In this document: one piece after another, positions 54,531-63,873 of the stretch | Numbering within the stretch: position 1 is the first letter of the stretch | Layout: each line of letters opens with the position of its first letter | NCBI RefSeq assembly: GCF_000934685.1 | Contig: NZ_JYNQ01000001.1 | Coordinates: 3,137,501-3,201,500 of the forward strand | DNA length: 64,000 bases | From: Lacinutrix sp. Hel_I_90 | Lineage (GTDB): Bacteria > Bacteroidota > Bacteroidia > Flavobacteriales > Flavobacteriaceae | Reading direction: 5' to 3' | The notes under the pieces: model-generated | What the model saw: only the letters and a program-made list of their open reading frames with translations | Told to the model about the DNA's origin: nothing | Database searches by the model: none | Made by a program: the position numbers and the translations under genes

Positions 54531-55220
54531 TTAGACTTTAACGGTATTGACTATGTCTTCAATAGCAGCATATAGGTCTTCTTTTATCTGATAATTCATC
54601 TTGTTTTTACTTGAAAACTGCTGATTGATTTCAATCTCAAGACCGCTATAGTTTTTTTCTGTTTGCTGCCTTAAATACGTGGTAAATCCATCGGCTTTTC
54701 CTAAGTATGGATAGTTAAAACGAACCAACCACTTTGGGTTAATAGTATGTATAGCTTTTTTTAGTTTCAAAGCAATCTGTTTTTCGTTTGGTTTAGAAGG
54801 ATCATAAAGAATACCAATATCACAGTGTCTTACCACATGGTTTAAAACGGGAGTGAACGAATGGATAGACAGGTGTAAAACGTGGCTGACCTTTATTAGC
54901 TTTTTTATTTCGTATGCTACAGTGTTTCTATACGTCAAATAGTAATCTTTAATAATCTTTTTCTTTGACTCACTCGTTAGTGAATTGGAGAATTCCGAAA
55001 ACAAAGACTTGTGGTGTAAGGAGCGGTTTAATTCTATTAACAGTCGGCTTGTTTCACTATAATTAGAATAGGCTGCCAATGGTTTTAAATAATTAAATAC
55101 ATCTAAAGCGCCTAGGTCATAACCTCTATGTGACTTTAGCGCTTCCTTGTTATTAAAAATGGCGGTATATTCTTCTGGGATATTGTTGCCGCCATGCTCA
55201 CAGGTTAATACAAGTTTCAT
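54531..55220 (-). CDS. N-formylglutamate amidohydrolase family protein
   Basis: This 229-residue protein of the N-formylglutamate amidohydrolase (FGase) superfamily starts with LTCEHGGNNIPEEY (the family metal-binding start SCEHxxxxxP). The middle motif LSIHSFTPVLN carries another metal-ligand His. It follows the GCS2 gene by one base and is probably translationally coupled. In comparable operons it is thought to hydrolyse an amide or peptide bond of the product made by the neighbouring ligases. No histidine-degradation genes are adjacent, which argues against the classical hut role. Confidence 0.85.
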   Translation of the reverse strand: MKLVLTCEHGGNNIPEEYTAIFNNKEALKSHRGYDLGALDVFNYLKPLAAYSNYSETSRLLIELNRSLHHKSLFSEFSNSLTSESKKKIIKDYYLTYRNTVAYEIKKLIKVSHVLHLSIHSFTPVLNHVVRHCDIGILYDPSKPNEKQIALKLKKAIHTINPKWLVRFNYPYLGKADGFTTYLRQQTEKNYSGLEIEINQQFSSKNKMNYQIKEDLYAAIEDIVNTVKV

Positions 55221-55221
55221 T

Positions 55222-56454
55222 TTATTTTTTCGGAATAAAAAGAGTGTTGCTTTCTAAGCAATCTGCTAATTGATTATAGATGATTCTAATGTTTTTTTCT
55301 GAAGAGTCTTCCTCTAGAGCAGTAAGAATTCTGGTCGATAATGTGCCGTGCTCGAGGATGATTTCAATCGCGTTTTGATAGTTGTCAGAGAGGTTGTCTT
55401 TTACCAGTTCATACAAGTGCTTCCAAAGATTTTTGACTGAAGTACCCGCGTTCATATTGAATAATTCCAGGTAATCAGTATTGTAAATATTATAATTCTC
55501 AGCATCTTTTATTGTAGCATTAAGAATTTGAAACAAGTCTTGTTTTAACCATTTCTTTTGGTTTTTCAAGGGCGCTAATTCACCGTTAACTAGTTTTTTC
55601 AAGACTTCAATAATCAATACGCAAATGGCAATGTCTGCTTTTGGGCACTCTTGAATATCAACTAATCTGATTTCAATGGCATTTCTGTCAAAACGTGCGA
55701 TAGCCCCTCGAGAATTTAAAAAATGATGATCTAAAATATTATTAGTATCGTACTTCTTAATGGCCTTATTAATAGGCTCAAAAATTGTCGCATAATAATC
55801 TACTTTACTAAAAACACGTTCAGGTATAACTAAACCAGTCATCTCTGGAATCTCTTTTTGATTGTTTTTGTAGTATTCCAGACGGGTGTCTTTAAAATCA
55901 GTAACGCGGCCTTCTAAAATTGGAGAACTGGCACATAAACCGGGCAATAGTGGTAAAATAATGCGAATAGCAGCATGTAGTTTTTCAAACTCTTTATCAT
56001 CGTAGAAGGGTAAATTTATATGTGTACTTTGCACATTACTCCAGCCATGACCTTTACAGTCAAAAATACGATTGTACAACTCGTACACTTCACTATAGCT
56101 GTGTTTCCAAAGCTGCGTGTCCCGTAATGGATTCATTAAAGGGTGACATGCCGTTGGTAATAATTTCGTGCTTAGGGGTTTTAAAAGACTATTTATTTCT
56201 AAGATGTTGTTATGAAAGTCTTCTGAAAGCGTCTCTAAATTCGCAGTTGGACCATTGGTTTTTATTTCAACAACATGAGCGACTAACTCATTACTCCAGG
56301 CAACCGTTCCATTATCAATATCTGAGGTTAATGTGCCATTTTTTGCTGTTAATAAGGTGTCAACGATAGGCGCAATTTTAAAAGAAGACGTATCAATAAG
56401 CATGTATTCCAATTCGATACCAAAAACTTCAAAAAGGTGATATTTTTTACCCAT
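55222..56454 (-). CDS. Glutamate-cysteine ligase family (GCS2/carboxylate-amine ligase) protein
   Basis: This 410-residue glutamine-synthetase-fold amidoligase has the N-terminal VFGIELEYMLID (metal-binding GxExE start), SNVQSTHINLPF and IEIRLVDIQECPKAD, which are typical of the GCS2 family. Such enzymes join glutamate or another carboxylate to an amine with ATP. It lies between the RimK-like and FGase genes with one-base gaps on both sides, so the three are surely one transcription unit. The substrate is not known. Confidence 0.87.
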   Translation of the reverse strand: MGKKYHLFEVFGIELEYMLIDTSSFKIAPIVDTLLTAKNGTLTSDIDNGTVAWSNELVAHVVEIKTNGPTANLETLSEDFHNNILEINSLLKPLSTKLLPTACHPLMNPLRDTQLWKHSYSEVYELYNRIFDCKGHGWSNVQSTHINLPFYDDKEFEKLHAAIRIILPLLPGLCASSPILEGRVTDFKDTRLEYYKNNQKEIPEMTGLVIPERVFSKVDYYATIFEPINKAIKKYDTNNILDHHFLNSRGAIARFDRNAIEIRLVDIQECPKADIAICVLIIEVLKKLVNGELAPLKNQKKWLKQDLFQILNATIKDAENYNIYNTDYLELFNMNAGTSVKNLWKHLYELVKDNLSDNYQNAIEIILEHGTLSTRILTALEEDSSEKNIRIIYNQLADCLESNTLFIPKK

Positions 56455-56455
56455 A

Positions 56456-57901
56456 TTATTCTAATCGTTTTTTTAATGCTGAAAGCACCTTAGTATACAC
56501 CAAATCACCATAATGAGCATCTTCTACGCCAAAATCTATATTTGGATTGTCATTAATTTCAATAACCATCGGTTTGTTGTCTACTACTTTTATATCAATG
56601 CCATATAAACCTTTGCCCATTAGTTTTGCCGATTTTAAAGCCATGTGTATAACCTCTTTTGGTACGTCTTCAATAGGTAAACACTCTGCATCTCCATCTT
56701 GATCATTCTTTTTCTTGGCATTCCAATTATAGATTTGCCAATGTCCCTTTGCCATATAATACTTGCAGGCAAAAAAGGGTTTGTCGTCTATAATACCAAT
56801 CCGCCAATCATAATCTGATGGGCAAAATTCTTGTGCAATAATAAGATCAGACTCTTTTAGCATTTCAGAGACTAGCGTATTGTATTCTTTTTCTGTTTTT
56901 GCCTTTTTTACACCAAAAGAAAAGGTAGAATCAGGAGCTTTTAAAACGCAAGGCAAACCAACTTGTTTCATTACAAATTCGCGGTTATCTTTATGTACAA
57001 TAAGGGTTTTTGGGGTTGCGATATGCGCATTGTTTAAAGCTTCGGCCATAAAGACTTTATTACAGCATTTTAAAATAGCATCAGGGTAGTCAATAATCGC
57101 AAGACCTTCTTGTTGTGCTTTACGCGCAAAGGCATACGCTTCATTATTAACTTCTGTGCTTTGGCGAATAAACAAGGCGTCAAAAGAGGATAAGCGACTT
57201 AAATCTTTAGGCTCAATAATTTCAGCATAAATATTCATCTTTTCGGCAATATCTATAAACTTTTTTAAAGCTTTGGTATTACTTGGAGGTGCAGGATCGT
57301 TTGGATTAACTAAAATAGCCAGATCAAAATCAGAAGTTGTTAGCTTAGGTGTGTCGTAACGTTTTTTAGAGAAATATTGGTTTGCAAAGACATGTACACT
57401 TTCTAAATGCTCGTTCGGGATTTCAGATTCTGAAATTGCTCTAATACTTTGTATGTTCCATTTGGTGTTATGATAAAACTTGACCCGTAGAAAAGGGACT
57501 TGAAAATGCTTGTAAAACAAGCTGCTTAGTGCTTTGTATTTTTGAGCTACATTTTGACCAAAATAAATACTTAATGTAAACTCTCTAGACTTAATGTTTT
57601 TTAAACTCTGCTGAATCACATCATCAAACTCATCTGAAACTATTTTAACCAATTTCAGTGTCTTTAAATCTACTATATTTCTAACCGTTGGAATGGCTAA
57701 ATGTCCTCTAGCTTCAGCTAAAAGTGAGACATAGTAGCCCTTTGATTGATAACTGTAATCTTTACAAAGATTAAATATTCTAGCTTTCTTTAAAAGTGAA
57801 AACTGAGGATCGGTAAGGTAGTCTTGCGAAGAAATCACCTTGATATTCTCTATCGAAAAATGCCATTTTTCAGGCTGATTGACAACTATGTATTTATTCA
57901 T
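56456..57901 (-). CDS. RimK-like ATP-grasp ligase with RLAN N-terminal domain
   Basis: This 481-residue protein has an N-terminal RimK-like RLAN domain (about 1-190, with KARIFNLCKDYSYQSKGYYVSLLAEARGH) and a C-terminal ATP-grasp. CVLKAPDSTFSFGVKKA is the ATP-binding loop; SDLIIAQEFCPSDYDWRIGIID and VIEINDNPNIDFGVED give the Mg-binding end. ATP-grasp enzymes of this type add amino acids, often glutamate, to a carboxylate. It is the first gene of the three-gene amidoligase operon and has a -7 box at 57933-57940. Confidence 0.9.
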   Translation of the reverse strand: MNKYIVVNQPEKWHFSIENIKVISSQDYLTDPQFSLLKKARIFNLCKDYSYQSKGYYVSLLAEARGHLAIPTVRNIVDLKTLKLVKIVSDEFDDVIQQSLKNIKSREFTLSIYFGQNVAQKYKALSSLFYKHFQVPFLRVKFYHNTKWNIQSIRAISESEIPNEHLESVHVFANQYFSKKRYDTPKLTTSDFDLAILVNPNDPAPPSNTKALKKFIDIAEKMNIYAEIIEPKDLSRLSSFDALFIRQSTEVNNEAYAFARKAQQEGLAIIDYPDAILKCCNKVFMAEALNNAHIATPKTLIVHKDNREFVMKQVGLPCVLKAPDSTFSFGVKKAKTEKEYNTLVSEMLKESDLIIAQEFCPSDYDWRIGIIDDKPFFACKYYMAKGHWQIYNWNAKKKNDQDGDAECLPIEDVPKEVIHMALKSAKLMGKGLYGIDIKVVDNKPMVIEINDNPNIDFGVEDAHYGDLVYTKVLSALKKRLE

Positions 57902-57932
57902 TTAAGGTCTAAGCCGTGGTGTAAATTTCAAA

Positions 57933-57940
57933 CAAAACTA
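57933..57940 (-). promoter_or_regulatory. -7 promoter box TAGTTTTG of the amidoligase operon
   Basis: Exact TAnnTTTG match on the minus strand, about 31 nt from the RimK-like start. It indicates that this operon can be transcribed independently of the upstream M14 gene. Confidence 0.45.
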
Positions 57941-58091
57941 TAGTATTTTTTAATTGGTTTCACATAGCACTGAAAATATTTTTAATGGCATATATTATAA
58001 TGGTTTGCTCGTGTTCTATCCTAATAAAATACTAAAAAAAACAGTCGTGTTTATTTTAAATTTGTAAGTAAAAAAAATAAAAAGAATACGC

Positions 58092-59822
58092 TTATTCTAT
58101 TCTGTAAACAGGATATTGTAAATGTGCTTTCTCATAGTTTTCACTTTCTTTATGTAGCCACTCTAATTGTGCATACCAATTGTTCGCAAAGTCAGGGTTG
58201 TAAGATTTTTTAATATTAAAAGCAATTTGTAGTTTAGGATTTTCAGCTAATAAGGTTTTAGCTTTATCTTCCCAGACATAAGGTGAAAAGCCTTCTTTTT
58301 GCTGCAAAATGGTATCGAAAAAATTCCAATTAAAAAAGGAATCTGGTGCTTGAGGTTCTAAGGTTTCTAGTAAATAACGGAGGCCGTTTTGGTTTGTGTT
58401 AATAATATAATCCCCTTTTTTAAAGGCAATTTGTTCTTGAGTCGTTTTTACATTGGTATTATAATGAAAATAGTGACCTTCATAGGCTTGCTTACGCGTG
58501 TCGTAGTTTTCAATCTTGTAGGATGTAACGGGAAGTGTAGAATCTTTTTCTAATACTTTAAATTGGACACGGTTTAATTCTAATAACGCCATAACATGCC
58601 ACCAACCTTGAGGAATTACATACGCGCTTGGTATGCTTACTTCTAAAGTAGGTTTAAAGTAATTTTGATAAGTTACTGGTTTAACAAACGGTTTTGAAGT
58701 GTCGTACTTTAAACGTTTTGCTCCGGTAAGGTCACTATCAATTGTGTTGCCTTCAAAGCCTTTGAAATTTAAAGTTGTAGCCTTAGTTGTGTCTATTTCC
58801 CATTGTAACGGATAGTTATTTTTTGCTATTAGCGTCTTATTAAAATCCTGTCTTAGTGTTTTAATTTTTTCGTGGTCTTCTTCAATAATAACTAACATGC
58901 TTTTCATAAGTTCGTAAGTGCCTTCTACACGTAGTTTATATGGTTTTAGCATGTGTGTTTCTACCATCATGCCTAAGGTGTTAAATAAAGTGGTGTAGCC
59001 AGTAGAGTATCTTGGCGAATCCATAAATTGTGAAAAATCTTTTTCTGGAACACTATTAAAAACGTTTACATAAGGGGTAATGTCCCACTGTTTGGCTTCT
59101 AATTTTTGCTCCAGTTTGGGCATCATTTCAGTGTGTAAATAGTGTCCGAGTTCCCCTCCCAATTTATTATGCTGTGTAAATAAGTGAGTCAATGTATATT
59201 GGTAGTCTGCACCATTACTCACGTGATTATCTATAAACACATCAGGTTGTACGGTATGAAAGATTTTAGCAAAGGTTTTGGCATTTTTTGTGTCACTCTT
59301 TATAAAATCGCGATTTAAATCATAATTACGGGCGTTGCCTCTAAACCCATATTCTTTTGGTCCATTTTGATTGGTGCGTGTCCCGGTGTTACGGTTTAAA
59401 CTACCACCAATATTATAAATAGGAATAGTCACTATAACCGTATGTTTTGGCATCTTTATTTTGCCTTGTATAATATCTCTGAACAATAGCATGGTGGCAT
59501 CAATACCGTCACTTTCTCCTGGGTGAATACCATTGTTAATTAAAAGAATACGTTTATTTTTTCTAATGTCTGAAAAATCAAAATTAGATTCTGGATTTAA
59601 GGTGACGATATGTAGTGGTTTTCCTGAGTCGGTTTCGCCTATTGAATCGATTGAAATTTCAGAATAATAGTCTGCTAAATTTTTATAATATTGAATCGTT
59701 TCGAAGTAGGTAGCGGTTTCTGTCCCTTCTGAGGTTTCAAAAACGGTAGTAAAATCATATTCTTTTTTTGAATGACAGCTAAAACAAAAAATAATTAATG
59801 CGGCCAGTGCTATTTTTTTCAT
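58092..59822 (-). CDS. M14 family zinc carboxypeptidase lipoprotein
   Basis: This 576-residue protein has a lipoprotein-like signal (IFCFSC, Cys16). The M14 domain contains the zinc pair in NNGIHPGESDGIDA (H100, E103), the RNYDLNRDF segment, FIDNHVSNGADYQYT with the third ligand, and the catalytic-Glu region LGMMVETHMLKPYKLRVEGTYE. A C-terminal beta-rich domain of about 200 residues follows. It probably trims peptides or glutamate tags in the periplasm. It lies upstream of the amidoligase operon on the same strand, with a 190-base gap. A minus-strand -7 box (TATATTTG, 59859-59852) precedes it. Confidence 0.88.
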   Translation of the reverse strand: MKKIALAALIIFCFSCHSKKEYDFTTVFETSEGTETATYFETIQYYKNLADYYSEISIDSIGETDSGKPLHIVTLNPESNFDFSDIRKNKRILLINNGIHPGESDGIDATMLLFRDIIQGKIKMPKHTVIVTIPIYNIGGSLNRNTGTRTNQNGPKEYGFRGNARNYDLNRDFIKSDTKNAKTFAKIFHTVQPDVFIDNHVSNGADYQYTLTHLFTQHNKLGGELGHYLHTEMMPKLEQKLEAKQWDITPYVNVFNSVPEKDFSQFMDSPRYSTGYTTLFNTLGMMVETHMLKPYKLRVEGTYELMKSMLVIIEEDHEKIKTLRQDFNKTLIAKNNYPLQWEIDTTKATTLNFKGFEGNTIDSDLTGAKRLKYDTSKPFVKPVTYQNYFKPTLEVSIPSAYVIPQGWWHVMALLELNRVQFKVLEKDSTLPVTSYKIENYDTRKQAYEGHYFHYNTNVKTTQEQIAFKKGDYIINTNQNGLRYLLETLEPQAPDSFFNWNFFDTILQQKEGFSPYVWEDKAKTLLAENPKLQIAFNIKKSYNPDFANNWYAQLEWLHKESENYEKAHLQYPVYRIE

Positions 59823-59851
59823 TTCAAACGATTTAGTGAATTTATGTGAAA

Positions 59852-59859
59852 CAAATATA
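59852..59859 (-). promoter_or_regulatory. -7 promoter box TATATTTG of the M14 peptidase gene
   Basis: Exact TAnnTTTG match, about 29 nt before the start codon. It is part of a divergent promoter pair with the SulP gene. Confidence 0.5.
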
Positions 59860-59870
59860 GTAATTGCGTC

Positions 59871-59901
59871 TTTGCTAAGATAACAATTAAACGTACTTTT
59901 G
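59871..59901 (+). promoter_or_regulatory. Promoter of the SulP transporter gene (-33 TTTG, -7 TACTTTTG)
   Basis: TTTG at 59871-59874 and TACTTTTG at 59894-59901 are separated by 19 nt, the ideal Bacteroidota spacing. The start codon follows after 20 nt. Confidence 0.7.
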
Positions 59902-59921
59902 CCGCTTTAAAAATAGAGGTT

Positions 59922-61583
59922 ATGACAGCATATTTTAGAAAACAAAGAGCCACTGCAAAAAACGATGTTTTAGCGGGGATTACGGTGTCTTTAGCGATGA
60001 TACCAGAAGTAGTTGCTTTTGCTTTTGTAGCACAAATAGATCCATTAGTAGCGCTTTCTGGCGCCTTTATTATTGGTTTGATCACTGCTATTTTTGGTGG
60101 CCGTCCAGGATTAATTTCTGGAGCCGCAGGAGCAGTAGCTGTTATATTTGTAACCATGATAGCTGAAGGTCATACGAAAGGCATGTTGTTTGACCAACCT
60201 ATAGATAATATGGGGTATTTTTATCTTTTGGCTTGTGTAATATTAATGGGGGTTATTCAAATTGGTGCTGGCGTTTTTAAACTCGGACGATTTGTTCGTT
60301 TGATTCCACATTCTGTAATGATGGGGTTTGTTAATGGTTTAGCGATTGTCATTTTTTGGGCGCAAGTAAAAATGTTTACACATAAAAAGGTCGCCGTTAG
60401 TAAAGATGGTGTAAAAGAATATATAAGTACTTATATGCAAGGCGAAGAATTGTATATGATGATTGGTCTTGTTGCGTTAACCATGTTGATTATTTGGTTA
60501 TTACCTAAGTTGACTAAAAAGATTCCAGCCTCTTTAACGGCTATTTTAATCACTACCTTTATCGTGGTGTTTTCTGGAATAGAAGTAAATACAGTAGGTT
60601 CTTACATTATTGAAGGTGGTGGAACGGGTTTGAAAGGAGAGTTTCCAACACCAAATATGGAGTTATGGCAAAATTTACCTTTTAATATGGATACCTTAAC
60701 ATTTATATTACCATTTGCCTTTCTGGCTGCTTCGGTTGGCTTAATTGAATCTTTAATGACGTTAAACCTGGTAGATGAGCTTACCGAAACTAGAGGAAAT
60801 GGAAATAAAGAATGTATCGCTCAAGGTGCAGGAAATATAATGAGTGGCTTATTTGGAGGAACAGGAGGTTGTGGTATGATTGGTCAAACCGTTATTAATA
60901 TAAATGCTGGCGGACGCGGCCGTTTATCTGGTATCATGACAGCTTTAACTTTATTAACTTTTATTTTATTTACAGATAAATTAATAGAGCAAGTACCAAT
61001 TGCGGCATTAGTAGGGGTAATGTTTATGATGGTTATTGAAACCTTTGCATGGTCTAGTTTTAGAATCATGCGTAAAATTCCAAAAACAGATGCCTTCGTA
61101 TTGGTGATCGTAAGTGCGGTAACTGTAATTTATGATTTGGCGATTGCCGTTTTTGTAGGTGTTATTATTTCGGCATTAGTTTTTGCTTGGGAAAATGCTA
61201 AGAAAATTAGAGCAAGAAAACGCGTAAAGGAAGATGGTACCAAAGTTTATGAAATTTGGGGACCTTTATTCTTTGGAAGTATTACTGCGTTTAACGATAA
61301 ATTCGACGCAAAAAATGATCCAGATAGGGTAGAAATTGATTTTGTAGAATCGCGGGTAAGTGATCATTCTGCATTAGAAGCTATTTTTAATCTTGTTGAA
61401 AAATATGAAGCCGAAGGCAAAAGCATTAAATTAAAACATTTAAGCGAAGATTGTAAAGAGTTACTTTATAAGGCAAGTCCGAAATTTAGAGAAGTCATCA
61501 TTGAAGATATCGATGACCCGCGATACCACCTAGCAGCAGATCCAGAACGGTTTACCAAATCGCTTTCAGAATATAAACTGTAA
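59922..61583 (+). CDS. SulP family anion transporter with STAS domain
   Basis: This 553-residue inner-membrane transporter has about 10-12 helices in the SulP core: LAGITVSLAMIPEVVAFAFVAQIDPLVAL at the N-terminus, FGGRPGLISGAAGAVAVIF, and ECIAQGAGNIMSGLFGGTGGCGMIGQTVIN. A C-terminal STAS domain occupies about 450-553, with YEIWGPLFFGSITAFNDKF. Sulfate, bicarbonate or another anion is likely; the substrate cannot be read. The promoter at 59871-59901 is canonical. Confidence 0.92.
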   Translation: MTAYFRKQRATAKNDVLAGITVSLAMIPEVVAFAFVAQIDPLVALSGAFIIGLITAIFGGRPGLISGAAGAVAVIFVTMIAEGHTKGMLFDQPIDNMGYFYLLACVILMGVIQIGAGVFKLGRFVRLIPHSVMMGFVNGLAIVIFWAQVKMFTHKKVAVSKDGVKEYISTYMQGEELYMMIGLVALTMLIIWLLPKLTKKIPASLTAILITTFIVVFSGIEVNTVGSYIIEGGGTGLKGEFPTPNMELWQNLPFNMDTLTFILPFAFLAASVGLIESLMTLNLVDELTETRGNGNKECIAQGAGNIMSGLFGGTGGCGMIGQTVININAGGRGRLSGIMTALTLLTFILFTDKLIEQVPIAALVGVMFMMVIETFAWSSFRIMRKIPKTDAFVLVIVSAVTVIYDLAIAVFVGVIISALVFAWENAKKIRARKRVKEDGTKVYEIWGPLFFGSITAFNDKFDAKNDPDRVEIDFVESRVSDHSALEAIFNLVEKYEAEGKSIKLKHLSEDCKELLYKASPKFREVIIEDIDDPRYHLAADPERFTKSLSEYKL

Positions 61584-61695
61584 TCTAAAAGGCATCTTAA
61601 AACAGGTGAAAAAACCGATAAAAGTATGTTTTTAAGTGATGAAATGCTGTTTTGTGAGTTTTTTTACTACATTGCGACACAGAAATTGTACCCCA

Positions 61696-63873
61696 ATGAA
61701 GAAGACCTACTATAGCTTTGTTCTTCTATTAATTACCCTTGTACCGCTACATGCACAACAGGAGTCTACCACTCCTATTGATTCAATGTACAAGGAAATA
61801 GAACGCGCTTTTGAACTTTGTCAACGAAACAAATATGGAGAGGCTATAGAGATAAGTACCAAAGTACTAAGCCACTCTATTAAAGTAAATGATGATAATC
61901 TTAGAGCACGAGCATATAATGTTTTAGGCAATGCCCATTATTTTGTTAAAAATGATTCTTTAAGTTTTGATTATTTATTTAAGTCCAAAGATTTATTTAT
62001 TAAGGAAAAAGATACCTTACGAATTATTATAGCCTACAATAACATTGGGGTTAATTATAGAGCTTATGGTGACTTGGAGAAATCCAGTGCTTTTTTTAAA
62101 AAGTCATTGGAGCTAGCACAAAAGAGCCAATCGCCAGTACAATCTGTTTATCCGCTTTACAATATTGGTTTCAATCTAGTAAGTCATGCGGACGATGAAG
62201 ATAACGATTATAAAGAAAGTCTTATTTATCTTTCTGAGGCAGAGGATCTTGCTGAACAGTATTACGAAAGTGAAGCTATTAAAGGCGAAATCTTTTCAGT
62301 TTTAATATATGTTTATCACAAGTTAGGTAATACAAAGCAATCTATTGTGTATTACAATAAGACCATAGCGTTTACTAAAAAGTATAATTATTTAGATGTT
62401 TTAGCAGAAGCACATTCTAATATCGCTTATGTAAACGCTGAAGATAAAAACTTTGAAAAAGCGTATGCTGCTCTAGATGAATATATTGCTGTAAAAGATT
62501 CTGTCTATTCTTTAGAACAATATGAAAAAGCAAAGCAAGTAGAGGCAGATAATTTTCTAAGGGAAAATGATATAAAACTAAAACTTAAAGAAAAGGAAAA
62601 CGCCATACAAGAATCTGTTATTTCAGAAACCAGAGGCTATAATATTATTTTGGTATTATTTATTTCAGCATTATTAGTACTCGCTTTTTTATTGTATAAC
62701 AAGAATAAAGAATTAAAACGCGCTAAAGACAGAGCTGAAAATTTGTCCAAAACCAAAAGTGAATTTTACTCTGAAATTAGCCACGAATTAAGGACGCCAT
62801 TATACGCAGTAATAGAGTTGTCAGGGCTTTTATTGAAAGAAAATATAAATGCCACACACAAAGAATACTTGGAGTCTCTTAAGTTTTCTGGCAATCATCT
62901 CATGTCTTTGATCAACAATGTTCTCGAATTAAATAAAGTTGAATCTGGAAAACTAAAGATTCAGCTATCGGAGTTTGATTTAAAACACCTTATTTCTAAT
63001 ATTATCGATAGCTTAGAATATGCCTTGCGCGATAGTAATAATACCATTAATTTAAATTTTGACAGTAGTATTCCAGACGTATTGGTTGGAGATTCATTGA
63101 AGTTATCACAAGTATTAATTAATTTAATATCAAACGCTATAAAATTCACTAATGACGGTCATATAGATGTTGTTATTAATAAAGTAGAAGAGTTTGATGA
63201 AAAGGTAACTGTATATTTTAAGGTTTCAGATAACGGACTAGGAATTTCTCAAGAAAAACAAGGTCAAGTGTTTGAAGATTTCTATCAAGAACATTCTAAG
63301 AACTCGAAATCTTATAAAGGCACAGGTTTAGGGTTGTCTATAGTAAAACGTATGCTTACAGCGATGAATAGCGATATCGCTGTAATAAGTAATGAAAACG
63401 AAGGGGCTACTTTTTATTTTGAACTTGATTTTGGAAAAAGCAAAAAAGCGGACTTGTCAACAGTCATCTACGAAGATCACCTACAACAGATTAAAGACTT
63501 TAATATTTTGATTGTAGATGATAATAAGGTTAATCAATTAGTCACTCGGAAAGTATTAGATCAATTAAATATAAAAGCTAAAGCTGTAGCTTCTGGAGCA
63601 GAAGCTGTTGAAATTATTAAGATAGAACATTTTGATTGTATTTTAATGGATTTACATATGCCAGAATTAGATGGTTATGAAACAGCCAAGCAGATTAGAT
63701 TATTTAATCAAGACATAGCCATCGTCGCATTAACGGCGGCATCTACTGAAGAAGTAGAAAGTAAAATAAATGATTATGATATGGATGGTTATATTATGAA
63801 GCCATTTTTTACCGTAGATTTTGTTGAAACTATTAACAAGGCAAAACAAAACAGAAATGAAATTACAACTTAA
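61696..63873 (+). CDS. Hybrid TPR sensor histidine kinase with receiver domain
   Basis: The start at 61696 gives a proper signal peptide (SFVLLLITLVPLHAQ); the frame is open 60 bases further upstream, but those 20 residues look unlike a signal. The 725-residue protein has periplasmic TPR repeats (about 50-290), a transmembrane helix (about 318-338), and a HisKA box EISHELRTPLYAV with H363. The HATPase_c domain has SNAIKFTNDG and GTGLGLSIV. The C-terminal receiver has DFNILIVDDNKVNQLV, phosphorylatable D652 in LMDLHMPELDG and the late Lys in GYIMKPF. It is an orphan hybrid kinase with no output gene beside it. Confidence 0.92.
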   Translation: MKKTYYSFVLLLITLVPLHAQQESTTPIDSMYKEIERAFELCQRNKYGEAIEISTKVLSHSIKVNDDNLRARAYNVLGNAHYFVKNDSLSFDYLFKSKDLFIKEKDTLRIIIAYNNIGVNYRAYGDLEKSSAFFKKSLELAQKSQSPVQSVYPLYNIGFNLVSHADDEDNDYKESLIYLSEAEDLAEQYYESEAIKGEIFSVLIYVYHKLGNTKQSIVYYNKTIAFTKKYNYLDVLAEAHSNIAYVNAEDKNFEKAYAALDEYIAVKDSVYSLEQYEKAKQVEADNFLRENDIKLKLKEKENAIQESVISETRGYNIILVLFISALLVLAFLLYNKNKELKRAKDRAENLSKTKSEFYSEISHELRTPLYAVIELSGLLLKENINATHKEYLESLKFSGNHLMSLINNVLELNKVESGKLKIQLSEFDLKHLISNIIDSLEYALRDSNNTINLNFDSSIPDVLVGDSLKLSQVLINLISNAIKFTNDGHIDVVINKVEEFDEKVTVYFKVSDNGLGISQEKQGQVFEDFYQEHSKNSKSYKGTGLGLSIVKRMLTAMNSDIAVISNENEGATFYFELDFGKSKKADLSTVIYEDHLQQIKDFNILIVDDNKVNQLVTRKVLDQLNIKAKAVASGAEAVEIIKIEHFDCILMDLHMPELDGYETAKQIRLFNQDIAIVALTAASTEEVESKINDYDMDGYIMKPFFTVDFVETINKAKQNRNEITT

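Noticed and set aside
61636-61695. Upstream start for the hybrid histidine kinase
   Set aside because: The additional 20 residues are not signal-like and are followed by a perfect signal peptide start at 61696.
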